Part shown: positions 17,600 through 26,794 of the stretch, piece after piece
Layout of the letters: each line of letters starts with the position of its first letter
Position numbering within the stretch: the first letter of the stretch is position 1
NCBI RefSeq assembly: GCF_000382065.1
Contig: NZ_KB907507.1
Span: 1-64,000 of the forward strand
Direction of reading: 5' to 3'
Length of the DNA stretch: 64,000 nt
Origin: Stenotrophomonas hibiscicola ATCC 19867
GTDB lineage: Bacteria > Pseudomonadota > Gammaproteobacteria > Xanthomonadales > Xanthomonadaceae
Made by a program: the position numbers and the translations under genes
The notes under the pieces: generated by a model
What the model was told of the DNA's origin: nothing
What the model saw: the letters and a program-made list of their open reading frames with translations, nothing else
The model's database searches: none

Positions 17600-20500
17600 T
17601 CAGAAGTTCCAGGTCACCACCAGCTGTGTATAGCGAGGGGCCTGCCAGCGCGTCCCGGTGCCGAACGTCGCCTCGCGGTACTGGCCGGGCTGCGCTTCAT
17701 AGCGCTGGTGCACGTTGATGGTCTTCTGGTTGTTGAACAGGTTGTACACCGACAGCCGTGCACTGAGATCGATGCCCTCCACCGGCAAACGCCAGGTCAC
17801 GTTGGCGCCCATGGTCCAGGTCCACGGCAGGCGACCGAACGCACCGCGTGGGCTGTACTCGAACTGCCGCTGGTTGTACGGGCCGGAACAGTTGGCCACG
17901 CACAGCCAGCCGGTACCACCGCCGCTTCCCTCGCTGGAAGTACTGCCACCGGCGATGGAATCGTTTGGCCACATCACGCCGTAGGCAGTGATCGGGCCAC
18001 CGGACTGCACCTGCAGCGTGGTACCGAACGACCATTGCTTGTTCAGCGCGTAAGCGGCACGCAGCTTGAACTGGTGGCGGAAGTCGTTGAACAGCACGCC
18101 ATAGCGCTCGTTGGTGGCCGGATGGTCCCAGAACTGGACCATGCCGGTGTCGCCGTAGTTGGTATCGGAATTCACCGGGCCTTCGAAATTGCCCTCGCTC
18201 TTCGACCACAGGTAGGACGCGTTGAACATCCACTTCTCGTCCCAGGCACGGTCGATCTGGAACTCCAGTGCCTTGTAGGTGCGCTTGGGCTTGGAGTAAC
18301 CGATCACCTCGCCGCTGCCGCCCTTCCGATAGCCGCTGTTGGCGGTATCAATGGTGATCCAGCCTTCGTTGGCGCAGCCGATGCTCTTGTCGCCCCAGAT
18401 CGTCAGGCTCTCGCCCGGGTTGGCGATCGGCCACAGCGTGCTGGGGGTCGGGCCGCATGGGGTGTAATTGATGCGGATGTCGTCCAGCGCACGGGTCATG
18501 CGTCGATAGGTGGCGTTGACGCCCCACGACCATGCCTGGTTGATCATGTTCTGGAAGCCCAGGATGTACTCGTCCTGGTAGACCGCCTTGAGGTCGCGAT
18601 CCACACTCTGGCGCAGGTCGGCACCGCCGGTGTTCATGCGGGTGTCGGTCGGCCCGATCTGCTGGCCGACGACCGGTGCCATGTACGGTGAGCCGGTCGG
18701 CGAGGTTTTCCGCTCCCAGCCATTGAGCACGTAGTAGCTGTACTCGTCGGTCAGGCCACCTGCGAAATTCACGTTGATGTTGTTGGTGACAGGCAGGTAG
18801 TAGCGGCCGGCGTTGCCGAACAGCTTGGTGCTGCCATCACCGCGCATGTCCCACGAGAAGCCGACGCGAGGTGCGATCAGGTCATCCATCTTGATGAACG
18901 CCTTGCCGGCGGCGGTACGGTTCTCGAAACGGTCCCAGCGCACGCCCAGGTTCAGCATCAGGTTCGGGGTGATGTTCCAGATGTCTTCCACGTACAGCGC
19001 ATTGGCTTCGGTCTCGAACGTGCCGCCCGACTTGCGGTTGCGCGCACGCAGCATTTCGGTAACGCCAGCCGGTACGTAGGCATTGGCACCGTCCCAGACT
19101 TCATCGCCGGGGCGCGCCACGTAGGCGGTGTAGCTCAGTTCGGTCGGGCCGGGGTAGCGGGTGGACTGCTTTGTGGTCATCAGCTCACGGTCGACACCGA
19201 AGCGCAGCAGGTGGTCACCCAGCTGCCATTCGAAATCCAGTCGCGCCACGTCACGGGTATCGTCACGCTCGGCCACTGCCGTGCCCGTGGGGTGGCAGCC
19301 TGCGCGCAGGCCCCGCAGCTTGCCCAGGCGCGGGCCGTAGGTACTGTCGGTGAACACGGGGCTGCAGGCCTGATCCAGCGATGAATTGGTGAACGCACGC
19401 TGGTTGTTCTGGCCGACCATGGCGCGCGCGGTGAAGTTCTGTCCGAAGTGGCCGGTGTAGGTGGCCGACCAGTTGCGGCCGCCGGTCTCGGTGACCGAAT
19501 CGCCGCCCCAGGCGCCGAGCTGGTCGGCGTTCCAGTTGTAACCGTACGACGCATTGGTGACATCGCCCTCATCCGAGAACGCCAGCAGCGCCAGGCTGTG
19601 GTTGTCGTTGATGTTCCAGTCCAGCTTGGTGCCCCAGAAGCCGTTGCCGGAGTCGTTCTTGAACCAGGTACTGCCATCAGACGAGGTGTTGTGTCCCTTG
19701 TCGCTGCGGTCTTCGTACATCGCGAACAGGAACAGCTTGTCCTTGACGATCGGGCCGGAGCCCCACACGTTGGTCTTCAGGAAGGAGTTGTTGTCGCGGC
19801 TGCCATAGGAATGCGGGGTGCCGTCGCGGTGGAAATGATCGCCGCCACTGGCGCGCCACGCACTGGGCTCGGCGGTGACTTCAACACCGCCCTCGAATTC
19901 GTTGCTGCCCGAACGGGTCACCGCATTGATCACGCCACCGGTGGAGCGGCCGAACTCGACCGAGTAGCCACCGGTCTTGACCTGGAACTCCTTGAAGAAG
20001 GCGAACGGCGCGGTGCTGAAGCCGCGACGGGTATACATGTCGGTGACATTCAGGCCATTGATGAAGACCGCATTCTCGGCCACCGATGAACCAGCGAATG
20101 ACAGGCCGCCGAATGACGAGTTGCCGCCGACCACGCCCGGCGCCATCAGCGCGACCGCAGACAGGTCCTGCGCCACCGGCAGCCGCGAGATCTCCTGGCG
20201 GTTGATGTTGAAGGATGTCTCGGTGGAGTAGACATCCACGCGGTTGACCACGCGGGTGCCGACCACCTGCAGCGCATCGAGATTGGTGACGCCGCCGCCA
20301 CTGGCCAGGTTGACTGTGGTGGTTCCGCCTACTGCCACACTGACAGCAATCTGATCGCCCAGCTTCTGGCCATCGCGGCTGAGCTGCAGCTGGTAGTCAC
20401 CTACCGGCAGCTGGCCGAGGCGGTAGCTGCCGTCGGCGCCGACGGTGACGGTACGGGTCAGACCCGTACTGTTGCTGACCACGGTCACCTGGTCGCCCGC

Positions 20501-20623
20501 GGTTGCACGGCCGGCAACTGCGCCGCTCACGTTCTGTGCCATCGCGATGCCGGGCAGCACTACGCCCAGACACGCCCCAAGGGCGACGCACAACGCCGCC
20601 CGCTTGATGCTGTAAGCCTTCAT
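17600..20623 (-). CDS. TonB-dependent receptor, Oar-like
   Basis: This is a 1007-residue outer-membrane receptor. After a signal peptide (ending AMA, about residue 29) comes a carboxypeptidase-regulatory-like beta-sandwich (30-105, GxYRLGQLPVGDYQLQL), then a plug domain (about 115-235, with NGLNVTDMYTRRG) and a 22-strand-type barrel ending in Phe (QLVVTWNF). The architecture matches Oar/SusC-like receptors, often used for peptides or glycans. Genes for peptidoglycan peptidases on both sides suggest muropeptides or D-amino-acid peptides as cargo. It lies 51 bp after the transglutaminase-like gene. Confidence 0.92.
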   Translation of the reverse strand: MKAYSIKRAALCVALGACLGVVLPGIAMAQNVSGAVAGRATAGDQVTVVSNSTGLTRTVTVGADGSYRLGQLPVGDYQLQLSRDGQKLGDQIAVSVAVGGTTTVNLASGGGVTNLDALQVVGTRVVNRVDVYSTETSFNINRQEISRLPVAQDLSAVALMAPGVVGGNSSFGGLSFAGSSVAENAVFINGLNVTDMYTRRGFSTAPFAFFKEFQVKTGGYSVEFGRSTGGVINAVTRSGSNEFEGGVEVTAEPSAWRASGGDHFHRDGTPHSYGSRDNNSFLKTNVWGSGPIVKDKLFLFAMYEDRSDKGHNTSSDGSTWFKNDSGNGFWGTKLDWNINDNHSLALLAFSDEGDVTNASYGYNWNADQLGAWGGDSVTETGGRNWSATYTGHFGQNFTARAMVGQNNQRAFTNSSLDQACSPVFTDSTYGPRLGKLRGLRAGCHPTGTAVAERDDTRDVARLDFEWQLGDHLLRFGVDRELMTTKQSTRYPGPTELSYTAYVARPGDEVWDGANAYVPAGVTEMLRARNRKSGGTFETEANALYVEDIWNITPNLMLNLGVRWDRFENRTAAGKAFIKMDDLIAPRVGFSWDMRGDGSTKLFGNAGRYYLPVTNNINVNFAGGLTDEYSYYVLNGWERKTSPTGSPYMAPVVGQQIGPTDTRMNTGGADLRQSVDRDLKAVYQDEYILGFQNMINQAWSWGVNATYRRMTRALDDIRINYTPCGPTPSTLWPIANPGESLTIWGDKSIGCANEGWITIDTANSGYRKGGSGEVIGYSKPKRTYKALEFQIDRAWDEKWMFNASYLWSKSEGNFEGPVNSDTNYGDTGMVQFWDHPATNERYGVLFNDFRHQFKLRAAYALNKQWSFGTTLQVQSGGPITAYGVMWPNDSIAGGSTSSEGSGGGTGWLCVANCSGPYNQRQFEYSPRGAFGRLPWTWTMGANVTWRLPVEGIDLSARLSVYNLFNNQKTINVHQRYEAQPGQYREATFGTGTRWQAPRYTQLVVTWNF

Positions 20624-20674
20624 CCCCTGCTCTCTCCTGCAAGAATTGAATGGTGTGGAATGCGGTGTGTCGCG

Positions 20675-22189
20675 CTAGCGTTGCCTGGCTGGCAGTACCC
20701 GCCACTGGAAGTCGTAGCTCCATTGGTCGAAGTACAGGTTGCCGCCTGCCCACTCGGCCTCGCCGCGCTGCGAGTCGACCGTTTCCGAGCGGAAGTGCTG
20801 CTTGGCCGGCACGAAGGGCTGGCCGAAATCGTCGTTGAAGGCGATGCGGTAGCCGTCGAGGCCACCCAGGTAGAAATCGCGCAGTGCAGGCACATCGCTG
20901 GCAAGCGCGCCGGTGGTCACGTCCATCGGCAGCCAGCCATACGGCGCCAGGTAGACCTGCCCCCAGTCATGCAGGTTGTTGTAGCCGCTGCCATCGCCGG
21001 AGAACACCATGCCCGACTGCCAGCGCGCGGGAATGCCGTTCATGCGCAGCAGCGCGATCAGCAGCAGGGTCTGTTGGCCGCAGTCGGCATGGCCGGCATG
21101 CAGCGCGTAATCGCTGATGTTGCTGAGCGTGGAGTATTCGCGCGCACCGGCCCAGGGAATGCGATCCACGGCAGCAAACAGCTTGCGCAGCACTTCATAC
21201 GGACGTGTCTCGCCCTGCAGTACCTGGTCGGAGAACAGCTTCAGCGCCGGGGTGAAGCGCACATGCGGCAGCTGCTCGGCCAGATAGGGCTTCAAGGCCG
21301 GATCAGCCGGGGTTGGCTGTACCTTGGCCGGGTCGATCGCGGTATGCCGGGCGAGGATCGTGACCGCGTAGCGGATCTCGAAGCGCGTCGGCTGCCCAGC
21401 CACTGCCTTGGCTTCCAGGTACACGGTGCGCTGCAGGGTACTGGCCGGTGCCACCCGCGCCTTGCCCGGGGTGCTGCCCAGCCACTGCACCTGTTCCTGC
21501 TGCCCGGGGATCTCGCGCGGGTACGGAATCCACGCGCGGATCGTTTCACCGGCGGGCACCACATCGGATTTCACCGTGAGCGACTGGGTGAATTCGTAGC
21601 GCTGCGGCAGTACCGACGCCTGGCCACCCTGTTCGGCCGCGGCAACCACGCCTGCGTGGTGGGCGTTGAGCACTTCGTTGGGGCCCGGAGGCGGCATCGG
21701 TGCATCCGTGCGGCGGCGCGCGCGTGCTTCGTCGCTGAGCAGGAACAGGTTCGACGGTGCGCGCTTGAAGTACCAACGCTCGCCATCGATATCGAGATGC
21801 TCGATCAGGCCGAGTTGGTCCCAGCGCGCGAATTCCTCGTCGGTCAGATCGGGAATCCAGCGGCGCACGGCCGCCTTGGCCGCGGCCTCGTCGAGGGAAA
21901 AATCCAGGCGGATGCGGCGCATGCGCTCGCGCTGGAAGGTCCCCTCGGTGGTATCGCCTGCCGTTGCCAGCAGCGCTTCGGCATCGCTGAAGCGACCGCT
22001 GTCGATCAGGTCGATCACCTGCGTCTGGCGCGCCCGCTGCTGGCTGCTATGCCCATCGGTCGCCTGCGTGGCCGACACCCACAGCAGCAACACGGCACCC
22101 AGGCCGGCGGCGGCAGTCAGACGCGGTTTGCGAACGGCAGGATCCACAGCGACACTTCCCCAGCGCGGGTGGTAACGGCTGTGTAACAC
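20675..22189 (-). CDS. Exported transglutaminase-like (papain-fold) protein
   Basis: This 504-residue protein has an N-terminal membrane anchor or signal (about 25-43), a DUF3857-like beta region and a transglutaminase core domain. The catalytic triad is visible as Cys370 (HADCGQQTLL), His407 (NNLHDWGQVY) and Asp423 (PMDVTTG). Bacterial members usually act as peptidases or amidases and not as cross-linkers. It is the first gene of a leftward set of four (this gene, TonB receptor, serine hydrolase, D-Ala-D-Ala dipeptidase) with gaps of about 50 bp. The exact start is uncertain: 22189 is the longest form, and residues 1-20 may be untranslated. Confidence 0.85.
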   Translation of the reverse strand: MLHSRYHPRWGSVAVDPAVRKPRLTAAAGLGAVLLLWVSATQATDGHSSQQRARQTQVIDLIDSGRFSDAEALLATAGDTTEGTFQRERMRRIRLDFSLDEAAAKAAVRRWIPDLTDEEFARWDQLGLIEHLDIDGERWYFKRAPSNLFLLSDEARARRRTDAPMPPPGPNEVLNAHHAGVVAAAEQGGQASVLPQRYEFTQSLTVKSDVVPAGETIRAWIPYPREIPGQQEQVQWLGSTPGKARVAPASTLQRTVYLEAKAVAGQPTRFEIRYAVTILARHTAIDPAKVQPTPADPALKPYLAEQLPHVRFTPALKLFSDQVLQGETRPYEVLRKLFAAVDRIPWAGAREYSTLSNISDYALHAGHADCGQQTLLLIALLRMNGIPARWQSGMVFSGDGSGYNNLHDWGQVYLAPYGWLPMDVTTGALASDVPALRDFYLGGLDGYRIAFNDDFGQPFVPAKQHFRSETVDSQRGEAEWAGGNLYFDQWSYDFQWRVLPARQR

Positions 22190-22206
22190 GGGCCGGGATG
22201 TTGGTC

Positions 22207-22250
22207 AATAATTTATTCTTGCTTTCGGGGCCAAAAGGAATAAATATTCC
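22207..22250. promoter_or_regulatory. Divergent promoter region with two AT-rich palindromes
   Basis: The 80-90 bp between two divergent genes is strikingly AT-rich. It holds a perfect palindrome of 5-bp arms at 22207-22217 (AATAA-T-TTATT) and another of 6-bp arms at 22237-22250 (GGAATA-AA-TATTCC). A rightward promoter with -35 TTGCTT (22219-22224) and -10 near 22241 would overlap the second palindrome. Its form fits an operator for a dimeric repressor, possibly the MurR/RpiR regulator encoded at 25169. Confidence 0.5.
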
Positions 22251-22279
22251 AACAGGCATTCGAGGAGGGTGTGCACCGC

Positions 22280-23719
22280 ATGAGCCTGGCTTTCCGCGAA
22301 CGGCACCGGCATTGGCCGCGCCGCTTGACCCTGGCCCTGTGCCTGCTGGCCGCTCCGGCCTTTGCACAGGCGGCCCCACCGCCCGACCCGGGTGCGCCGC
22401 TGCCCTATGTGATCGGCCTGCACGAGGCCTATCTGACCCCGCAGTACTGGGCCGCGCGCCTGGACAACGCCGATGCGCCGATTCTGGATCGCGCGCAGAT
22501 CGAAGCACAGAACGCGCGGATGCGGGCGCAGGACAGCCACATCCAGGACATCGCCGCACTGCCCGCCCAGCTTGATGCGGCGACGGTTCGCGCCAGCATC
22601 ACCGCGCTGTCGAGCTGGCCCACCCGCGCCCTCTACAACGACAAGGGCCAGGCGATCGCACCCGCGCTGCGCAGCGCGATCGAAGCCACCCTCGGTCTCG
22701 ATGCGATCCCTGCCAAGGTGGCACCGGCCTACGGGCTGGTGGTGAAGCGCGCGGCACTGCGTACCTTCCCCACCCGCGAGCGGGTCTTCAGCACTGCCGG
22801 TGACACCGACATCGACCGCTTCCAGGAATCGGCACTGTTCCCCGGCGACAAGGTCGCCGTGGTCCACCGCAGCGCCGACGGCCGTTGGCTGTTCGTGCAC
22901 AGCGAGCGCTACAGCGCGTGGATCGAAGCCGACACCATCGCCGGCGGCGACAAGGCCACGGTGCTCGGTTATGGCACGAAGGGCCCTTACCGCATCGTCA
23001 CCGGCGCGACCGCGCAAACCGCCTACACCCCGGAGGAACCGCGCGTATCGCGCCTGCAGCTGGACATGGGCGTGCGCCTGCCGGTGCTGGCCGACTGGCC
23101 CGCTTCAGAACCGGTGAACGGCCAGCAGGCGCACGCCTCGTGGGTGGTGCAGTTGCCGGTGCGCGAAGCCGATGGCCGCCTGAAGCTGGTACCAGCGCTG
23201 CTGCCGCGCTCGCAGGACACCGCCGCCGACTACCTGCCACTGACCCCGCGCCTGCTGCTGCAGCAGGCCTTCAAGTTCCTCGGCGAGCGCTACGGTTGGG
23301 GCCACGACTACGACACGCGCGACTGCAGCGGTTTCGTTTCCGAGATCTACCGCAGCTTCGGCGTGCTGCTGCCGCGCAATACCAGTGCACAGGCGGTCAG
23401 CCCGGCACTGGATCGCCTGCCGTTCACCGACAAGGTCGGCAAGGCACTGCGCGACCGTGCCGTCACCGACCTGAAGGTCGGCGATCTGGTCTACATCCCC
23501 GGCCACGTGATGATGGCCATCGGCCACGTCGACGGCCGCACCTGGGTGATCCACGATACGGCGGGCGGCAGCTGGTTCGGTGCCGACGGCACGCGCGTGC
23601 AGGCCCATCTCAATGGTGTTTCGGTCACGCCGCTGGAGCCGATGATGGCCAGCGACACCGTCCGCTACATCGACCGCATCACCAACATCCAGCGCCTGCG
23701 GGCCAAGACTCCCGAATGA
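22280..23719 (+). CDS. NlpC/P60 (C40) peptidase with SH3 region, YkfC-like
   Basis: This is a 479-residue exported peptidase. It has a signal peptide to about residue 31, an SH3-like region in the middle (about 150-300) and a C-terminal NlpC/P60 domain with Cys349 (RDCSGFVSEIYRSFG), His409 (GHVMMAIGHVDG) and His425 (VIHDTAGG) as the triad. The layout matches YkfC-type gamma-D-Glu-diamino acid endopeptidases, which split L-Ala-gamma-D-Glu-mDAP. I use the ATG at 22280, 11 bp after GGAGG, not the GTG at 22271. The stop overlaps the start of the epimerase gene (ATGA), so the two are translationally coupled. Confidence 0.9.
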   Translation: MSLAFRERHRHWPRRLTLALCLLAAPAFAQAAPPPDPGAPLPYVIGLHEAYLTPQYWAARLDNADAPILDRAQIEAQNARMRAQDSHIQDIAALPAQLDAATVRASITALSSWPTRALYNDKGQAIAPALRSAIEATLGLDAIPAKVAPAYGLVVKRAALRTFPTRERVFSTAGDTDIDRFQESALFPGDKVAVVHRSADGRWLFVHSERYSAWIEADTIAGGDKATVLGYGTKGPYRIVTGATAQTAYTPEEPRVSRLQLDMGVRLPVLADWPASEPVNGQQAHASWVVQLPVREADGRLKLVPALLPRSQDTAADYLPLTPRLLLQQAFKFLGERYGWGHDYDTRDCSGFVSEIYRSFGVLLPRNTSAQAVSPALDRLPFTDKVGKALRDRAVTDLKVGDLVYIPGHVMMAIGHVDGRTWVIHDTAGGSWFGADGTRVQAHLNGVSVTPLEPMMASDTVRYIDRITNIQRLRAKTPE

Positions 23720-24810
23720 AGATCACCGCCATCGAACTGGGCATGCTGCGCGTGCCGTTGAAGACACCGTTCAAGACCGCGCTGCGCACGGTGGAAACCG
23801 TGGAAGACGTGGTCGTACTGATCCGCACCGACAGCGGTAACACCGGTTACGGTGAAGCCCCGGCCACCGCCGTGATCACCGGCGATACGCACGGCTCGAT
23901 CATCGAAGCGATCCGCCACTTCATCGCCCCGCGCCTGATCGGCCAGGACGTGGTCAACCTCAACCATCTGTGCACGCTGGTGCAGACCGCCATGGAGCGC
24001 AACACCAGCGCCAAGGCGGCGGTGGAGATCGCGCTGTACGACCTGTGGGCGCAGCTGCACGGTGCGCCGCTGTACCAGATGCTCGGTGGCGGTGACCCGG
24101 TGATCACCACCGACATCACCATCAGCGTGGACTACATCGACAAGATGGTGGCCGACTCGTTGTCGGCGATCGAACGCGGCTTCGAGTCGTTGAAGATCAA
24201 GGTCGGCAAGGACATCGGGCTGGACATCGAACGGGTCAAGGCGATCCATGCCGCCGTGGAAGGCCGCGCCCTGCTGCGCCTGGATGCCAACCAGGGCTGG
24301 ACCGCCAAGCAGGCGGTGCATGCGATGCGCACGCTGGAGGAAGCCGGCGTGGTGCTGGAGCTGCTGGAGCAGCCGGTGAAGGCCGCGGACATCAGTGGCC
24401 TGAAGTACGTCACCGACCGCGTCAACACGCCGGTGATGGCCGACGAAAGCGTGTTCAGCCCCAGCCAGGTGATGGACCTGATCCAGCAGCGCGCGGCCGA
24501 CATCATCAACATCAAGCTGATGAAGACCGGCGGCCTGTCCAACGCGATCCGCATCGCCGACATCGCCGGCATCTACGGCGTGCCGTGCATGATCGGCTGC
24601 ATGATCGAGTCGAGCATCAGCGTGGCCGCAGCCGTGCACCTGGCCGTGGCCAAGAGTGATGTGATCACCAAGGTTGACCTCGACGGTCCCTCGCTGGGCC
24701 AGTTCGACCCGGTCAGCGGCGGCGTGCATTTCAACGAATCGGAGATCAGCATCAGCGACGTGCCGGGGTTGGGCATCACCGAAGTGCGTGGGCTGGAGAT
24801 GCTGGGTTGA
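23716..24810 (+). CDS. L-Ala-D/L-Glu (dipeptide) epimerase, YkfB/YcjG-like
   Basis: This 364-residue enolase-superfamily enzyme is of the muconate lactonising subgroup. Catalytic bases are Lys162 (SLKIKVGKD) and Lys267 (NIKLMKTGG), and metal ligands are Asp190, Glu218 and Asp243. The DxD pair Asp321/Asp323 (KVDLDGP), which holds the amino group of the dipeptide, marks it as a dipeptide epimerase. It would convert L-Ala-D-Glu from murein to L-Ala-L-Glu in the cytoplasm. It overlaps the C40 peptidase gene by 4 bp. With that gene it forms the same pair as ykfB-ykfC of Bacillus subtilis. Confidence 0.93.
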   Translation: MKITAIELGMLRVPLKTPFKTALRTVETVEDVVVLIRTDSGNTGYGEAPATAVITGDTHGSIIEAIRHFIAPRLIGQDVVNLNHLCTLVQTAMERNTSAKAAVEIALYDLWAQLHGAPLYQMLGGGDPVITTDITISVDYIDKMVADSLSAIERGFESLKIKVGKDIGLDIERVKAIHAAVEGRALLRLDANQGWTAKQAVHAMRTLEEAGVVLELLEQPVKAADISGLKYVTDRVNTPVMADESVFSPSQVMDLIQQRAADIINIKLMKTGGLSNAIRIADIAGIYGVPCMIGCMIESSISVAAAVHLAVAKSDVITKVDLDGPSLGQFDPVSGGVHFNESEISISDVPGLGITEVRGLEMLG

Positions 24811-25168
24811 TTTCTGCCTTGCGGCTGACGTTGCGTGCCACTGGCGCTGGGTCGCGCGTTACTTTTCTTTTCGCGAAAAGAAAAGTAACCAAGAGAAACG
24901 CTCCGCCGGCCGCTAGCCGGTGCTACGCACCGGTTCCCTGCGCTCCTCGGCCCGTCGAGGGACGGCGCGGGAACTCGCTACGCTCAGACACCCGCGCCTC
25001 TTCGCCCTCGCCGGACCTGCGGTGCCCGGCTCGCTTGAAGGCGGACTCAACGTCAAAAGCAACAACTGCGCTCCGTAACCTCTTCGAGGCTGGAACCCGC
25101 TCGACCCATTCCATGACACGCTCTACGCTGCCAGCCGCAACGCGCCCACACATGCCCGGACACCCCGC
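24811..25168. repeat. Dispersed intergenic repeat with a 32-bp perfect palindrome
   Basis: This 358-bp gap has no supported gene. It contains a perfect 32-bp palindrome at 24858-24889 (two 16-bp arms, GTTACTTTTCTTTTCG), followed by short inverted stretches such as GCCGGCCGCTAGCCGG. From memory, similar text (YFSFREKK in translation) is common between genes of Xanthomonadaceae and pseudomonads, so I treat it as a dispersed repeat. It separates the peptidase-epimerase pair from the regulator gene. Confidence 0.55.
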
Positions 25169-26017
25169 ATGCCGCCCCTGCTGAAGATCCGCACCGAGCG
25201 CGGGCAGATGTCGGCCATCGAGCGCCGCATCGCCGACTTCATCCTCGACAACGCCCACCTGCTGCGCGACTACTCGTCACAGCAGCTGGCCAGTGCGCTC
25301 GGCATCAGCCAGTCCAGCGTGGTGAAGTTCAGCCAGAAGCTCGGCTTCAAGGGCTACCCGGACCTGAAGTACTCCATCGGCCAGGACGTCGCCCGCGCCG
25401 GTGCCGATCCGCAGCAGGCGCCCGACGAACCCGACAGCGGCGATGACTACCTGCGCCTGGGCGAGGCGCTGCGCCGCAGCAAGGCGCAGGCCGAGGAGGA
25501 AACACGCCAGGCCAATCCACGCGCGGAGATCGAGCGCATCGTGCAGCTGCTCGACGGTGCGCCCAAGCTGTTCGTGTACGGCCTGGGAGACGACGGCCTG
25601 TTCGCCCGCGAGTTTGCCATGCGGCTGTCGCTGCTCGGGCTGCTGGTGGTACCCCACACCGACCCGATCCTGATGCTGGCCAACCTCTCGGCCGCGCGCC
25701 CGGGCGATGCGCTGCTGGTGTTCTCCGAATTCGGCAACCTGCCGCAGCTATCGCAGCTGTCGCGCCAGTTCCAGGACATGGGTGGCAAGATGATTTCCAT
25801 CACCCGCCATACCGCCAACCCGCTGCGCGCGCATGCTGACGCAGCGCTGGTGGTGTGCGCGCACGATCGCACGCCGCAGGTCGCGCAGCTGCTGTACCGT
25901 AGCGCCATGCACGCCCTGCTCGATTTCCTGTTCGTGCTGCTCTGCCACACCAATCCGGACCGCCAGCAGCAGCTTGCGGTGAACCTGGAGCGGATCGACC
26001 ACCTGCTGGATTCCTGA
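25169..26017 (+). CDS. MurR/RpiR-family transcriptional regulator
   Basis: This 282-residue regulator has an N-terminal RpiR helix-turn-helix domain (about 1-77, with SSQQLASALGISQSSVVKF) and a C-terminal SIS sugar-isomerase-like sensor domain (about 125-265). Relatives control amino-sugar and muramic-acid use by binding phosphosugars. Its place among murein-peptide genes makes it the likely local regulator, perhaps acting at the palindromes near 22.2 kb. The YkuD gene follows after 15 bp. Confidence 0.92.
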   Translation: MPPLLKIRTERGQMSAIERRIADFILDNAHLLRDYSSQQLASALGISQSSVVKFSQKLGFKGYPDLKYSIGQDVARAGADPQQAPDEPDSGDDYLRLGEALRRSKAQAEEETRQANPRAEIERIVQLLDGAPKLFVYGLGDDGLFAREFAMRLSLLGLLVVPHTDPILMLANLSAARPGDALLVFSEFGNLPQLSQLSRQFQDMGGKMISITRHTANPLRAHADAALVVCAHDRTPQVAQLLYRSAMHALLDFLFVLLCHTNPDRQQQLAVNLERIDHLLDS

Positions 26018-26032
26018 CCGGAGCACCTGTTG

Positions 26033-26794
26033 ATGAAATCACTGGTCCGTCTCGCTACCGCTGCACTGCTGCTTGCTACGGCGGTGTCCGTTCACGCGGC
26101 GCCGCTGGATGGCGCGCGCCAGCTGATCGTGGTCACCAGCGAAGGCTGGGACAGCACCCAGGGGCAACTGCAGGCCTATGTGCGCGACGGCAAGGGCTGG
26201 CACGCGCATGGACAGGCGTTCCCGGTGGCGCTCGGCCGCACCGGCAGTGCCTGGGGCCTGGGCCTGCACCCGGCGCAGGCCGACGGCCCGCAGAAGCAGG
26301 AAGGCGATGGCCGCAGCCCGGCCGGCATATTCGCGCTCGGCAGTGCGTTCGGCTATGCCGTCACCCGCCGCGGCACCGCCATGCCCTACCAGCCGATGCT
26401 GGACAGCAGCTACTGCATGGACGTGCCCGGTTCGCCGTTCTACAACCGCATCGTTGATGAAAAGAAGGTCGGCAATGCAGCGGTCAAGGGCTCCACCGAG
26501 CCGATGCGGCTGGATCTGCACAACAAGGGCGACGTGCGCTACCGGGAGGGCTTCGTGATCACCCACAACCCGGACAACCAGCCCGGCAAGGGCAGCTGCA
26601 TCTTCGCCCATCTGTGGCGCCAGCCCGGCGAGGCCACCGCCGGCTGCACGGCCATGCCGCAGGAACGCATGCAGGCACTGCTGGACTGGCTGCGGCCGCA
26701 GGACGCGCCGCGTTTCGTGCTGCTGCCGCGCGCCGAGTACAGGCGACTGCAGGCGCAATGGGAGCTGCCTTCATTGAATGGAGACGGCCATTGA
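26033..26794 (+). CDS. L,D-transpeptidase/YkuD-domain exported protein
   Basis: This is a 253-residue protein with a signal peptide (to about residue 22) and a YkuD-type catalytic domain. The conserved EGDGRSPAGIFALG stretch and the active site His193 (IFAHLWRQ) and Cys205 (ATAGCTAMP) are visible. YkuD enzymes form or cut L,D bonds at mDAP in murein. I start it at the ATG at 26033 with GGAG 9 bp upstream, not at the TTG at 26030. The stop overlaps the TTG start of the permease gene. Its role in this locus, cross-linking or trimming peptides, is unknown. Confidence 0.87.
   Translation: MKSLVRLATAALLLATAVSVHAAPLDGARQLIVVTSEGWDSTQGQLQAYVRDGKGWHAHGQAFPVALGRTGSAWGLGLHPAQADGPQKQEGDGRSPAGIFALGSAFGYAVTRRGTAMPYQPMLDSSYCMDVPGSPFYNRIVDEKKVGNAAVKGSTEPMRLDLHNKGDVRYREGFVITHNPDNQPGKGSCIFAHLWRQPGEATAGCTAMPQERMQALLDWLRPQDAPRFVLLPRAEYRRLQAQWELPSLNGDGH

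Noticed and set aside
22885-23715. Epimerase frame extended upstream to 22885
   Set aside because: The extension overlaps the C40 peptidase in another frame and is low-complexity Arg/Ala. The ATGA junction at 23716 is the real start.
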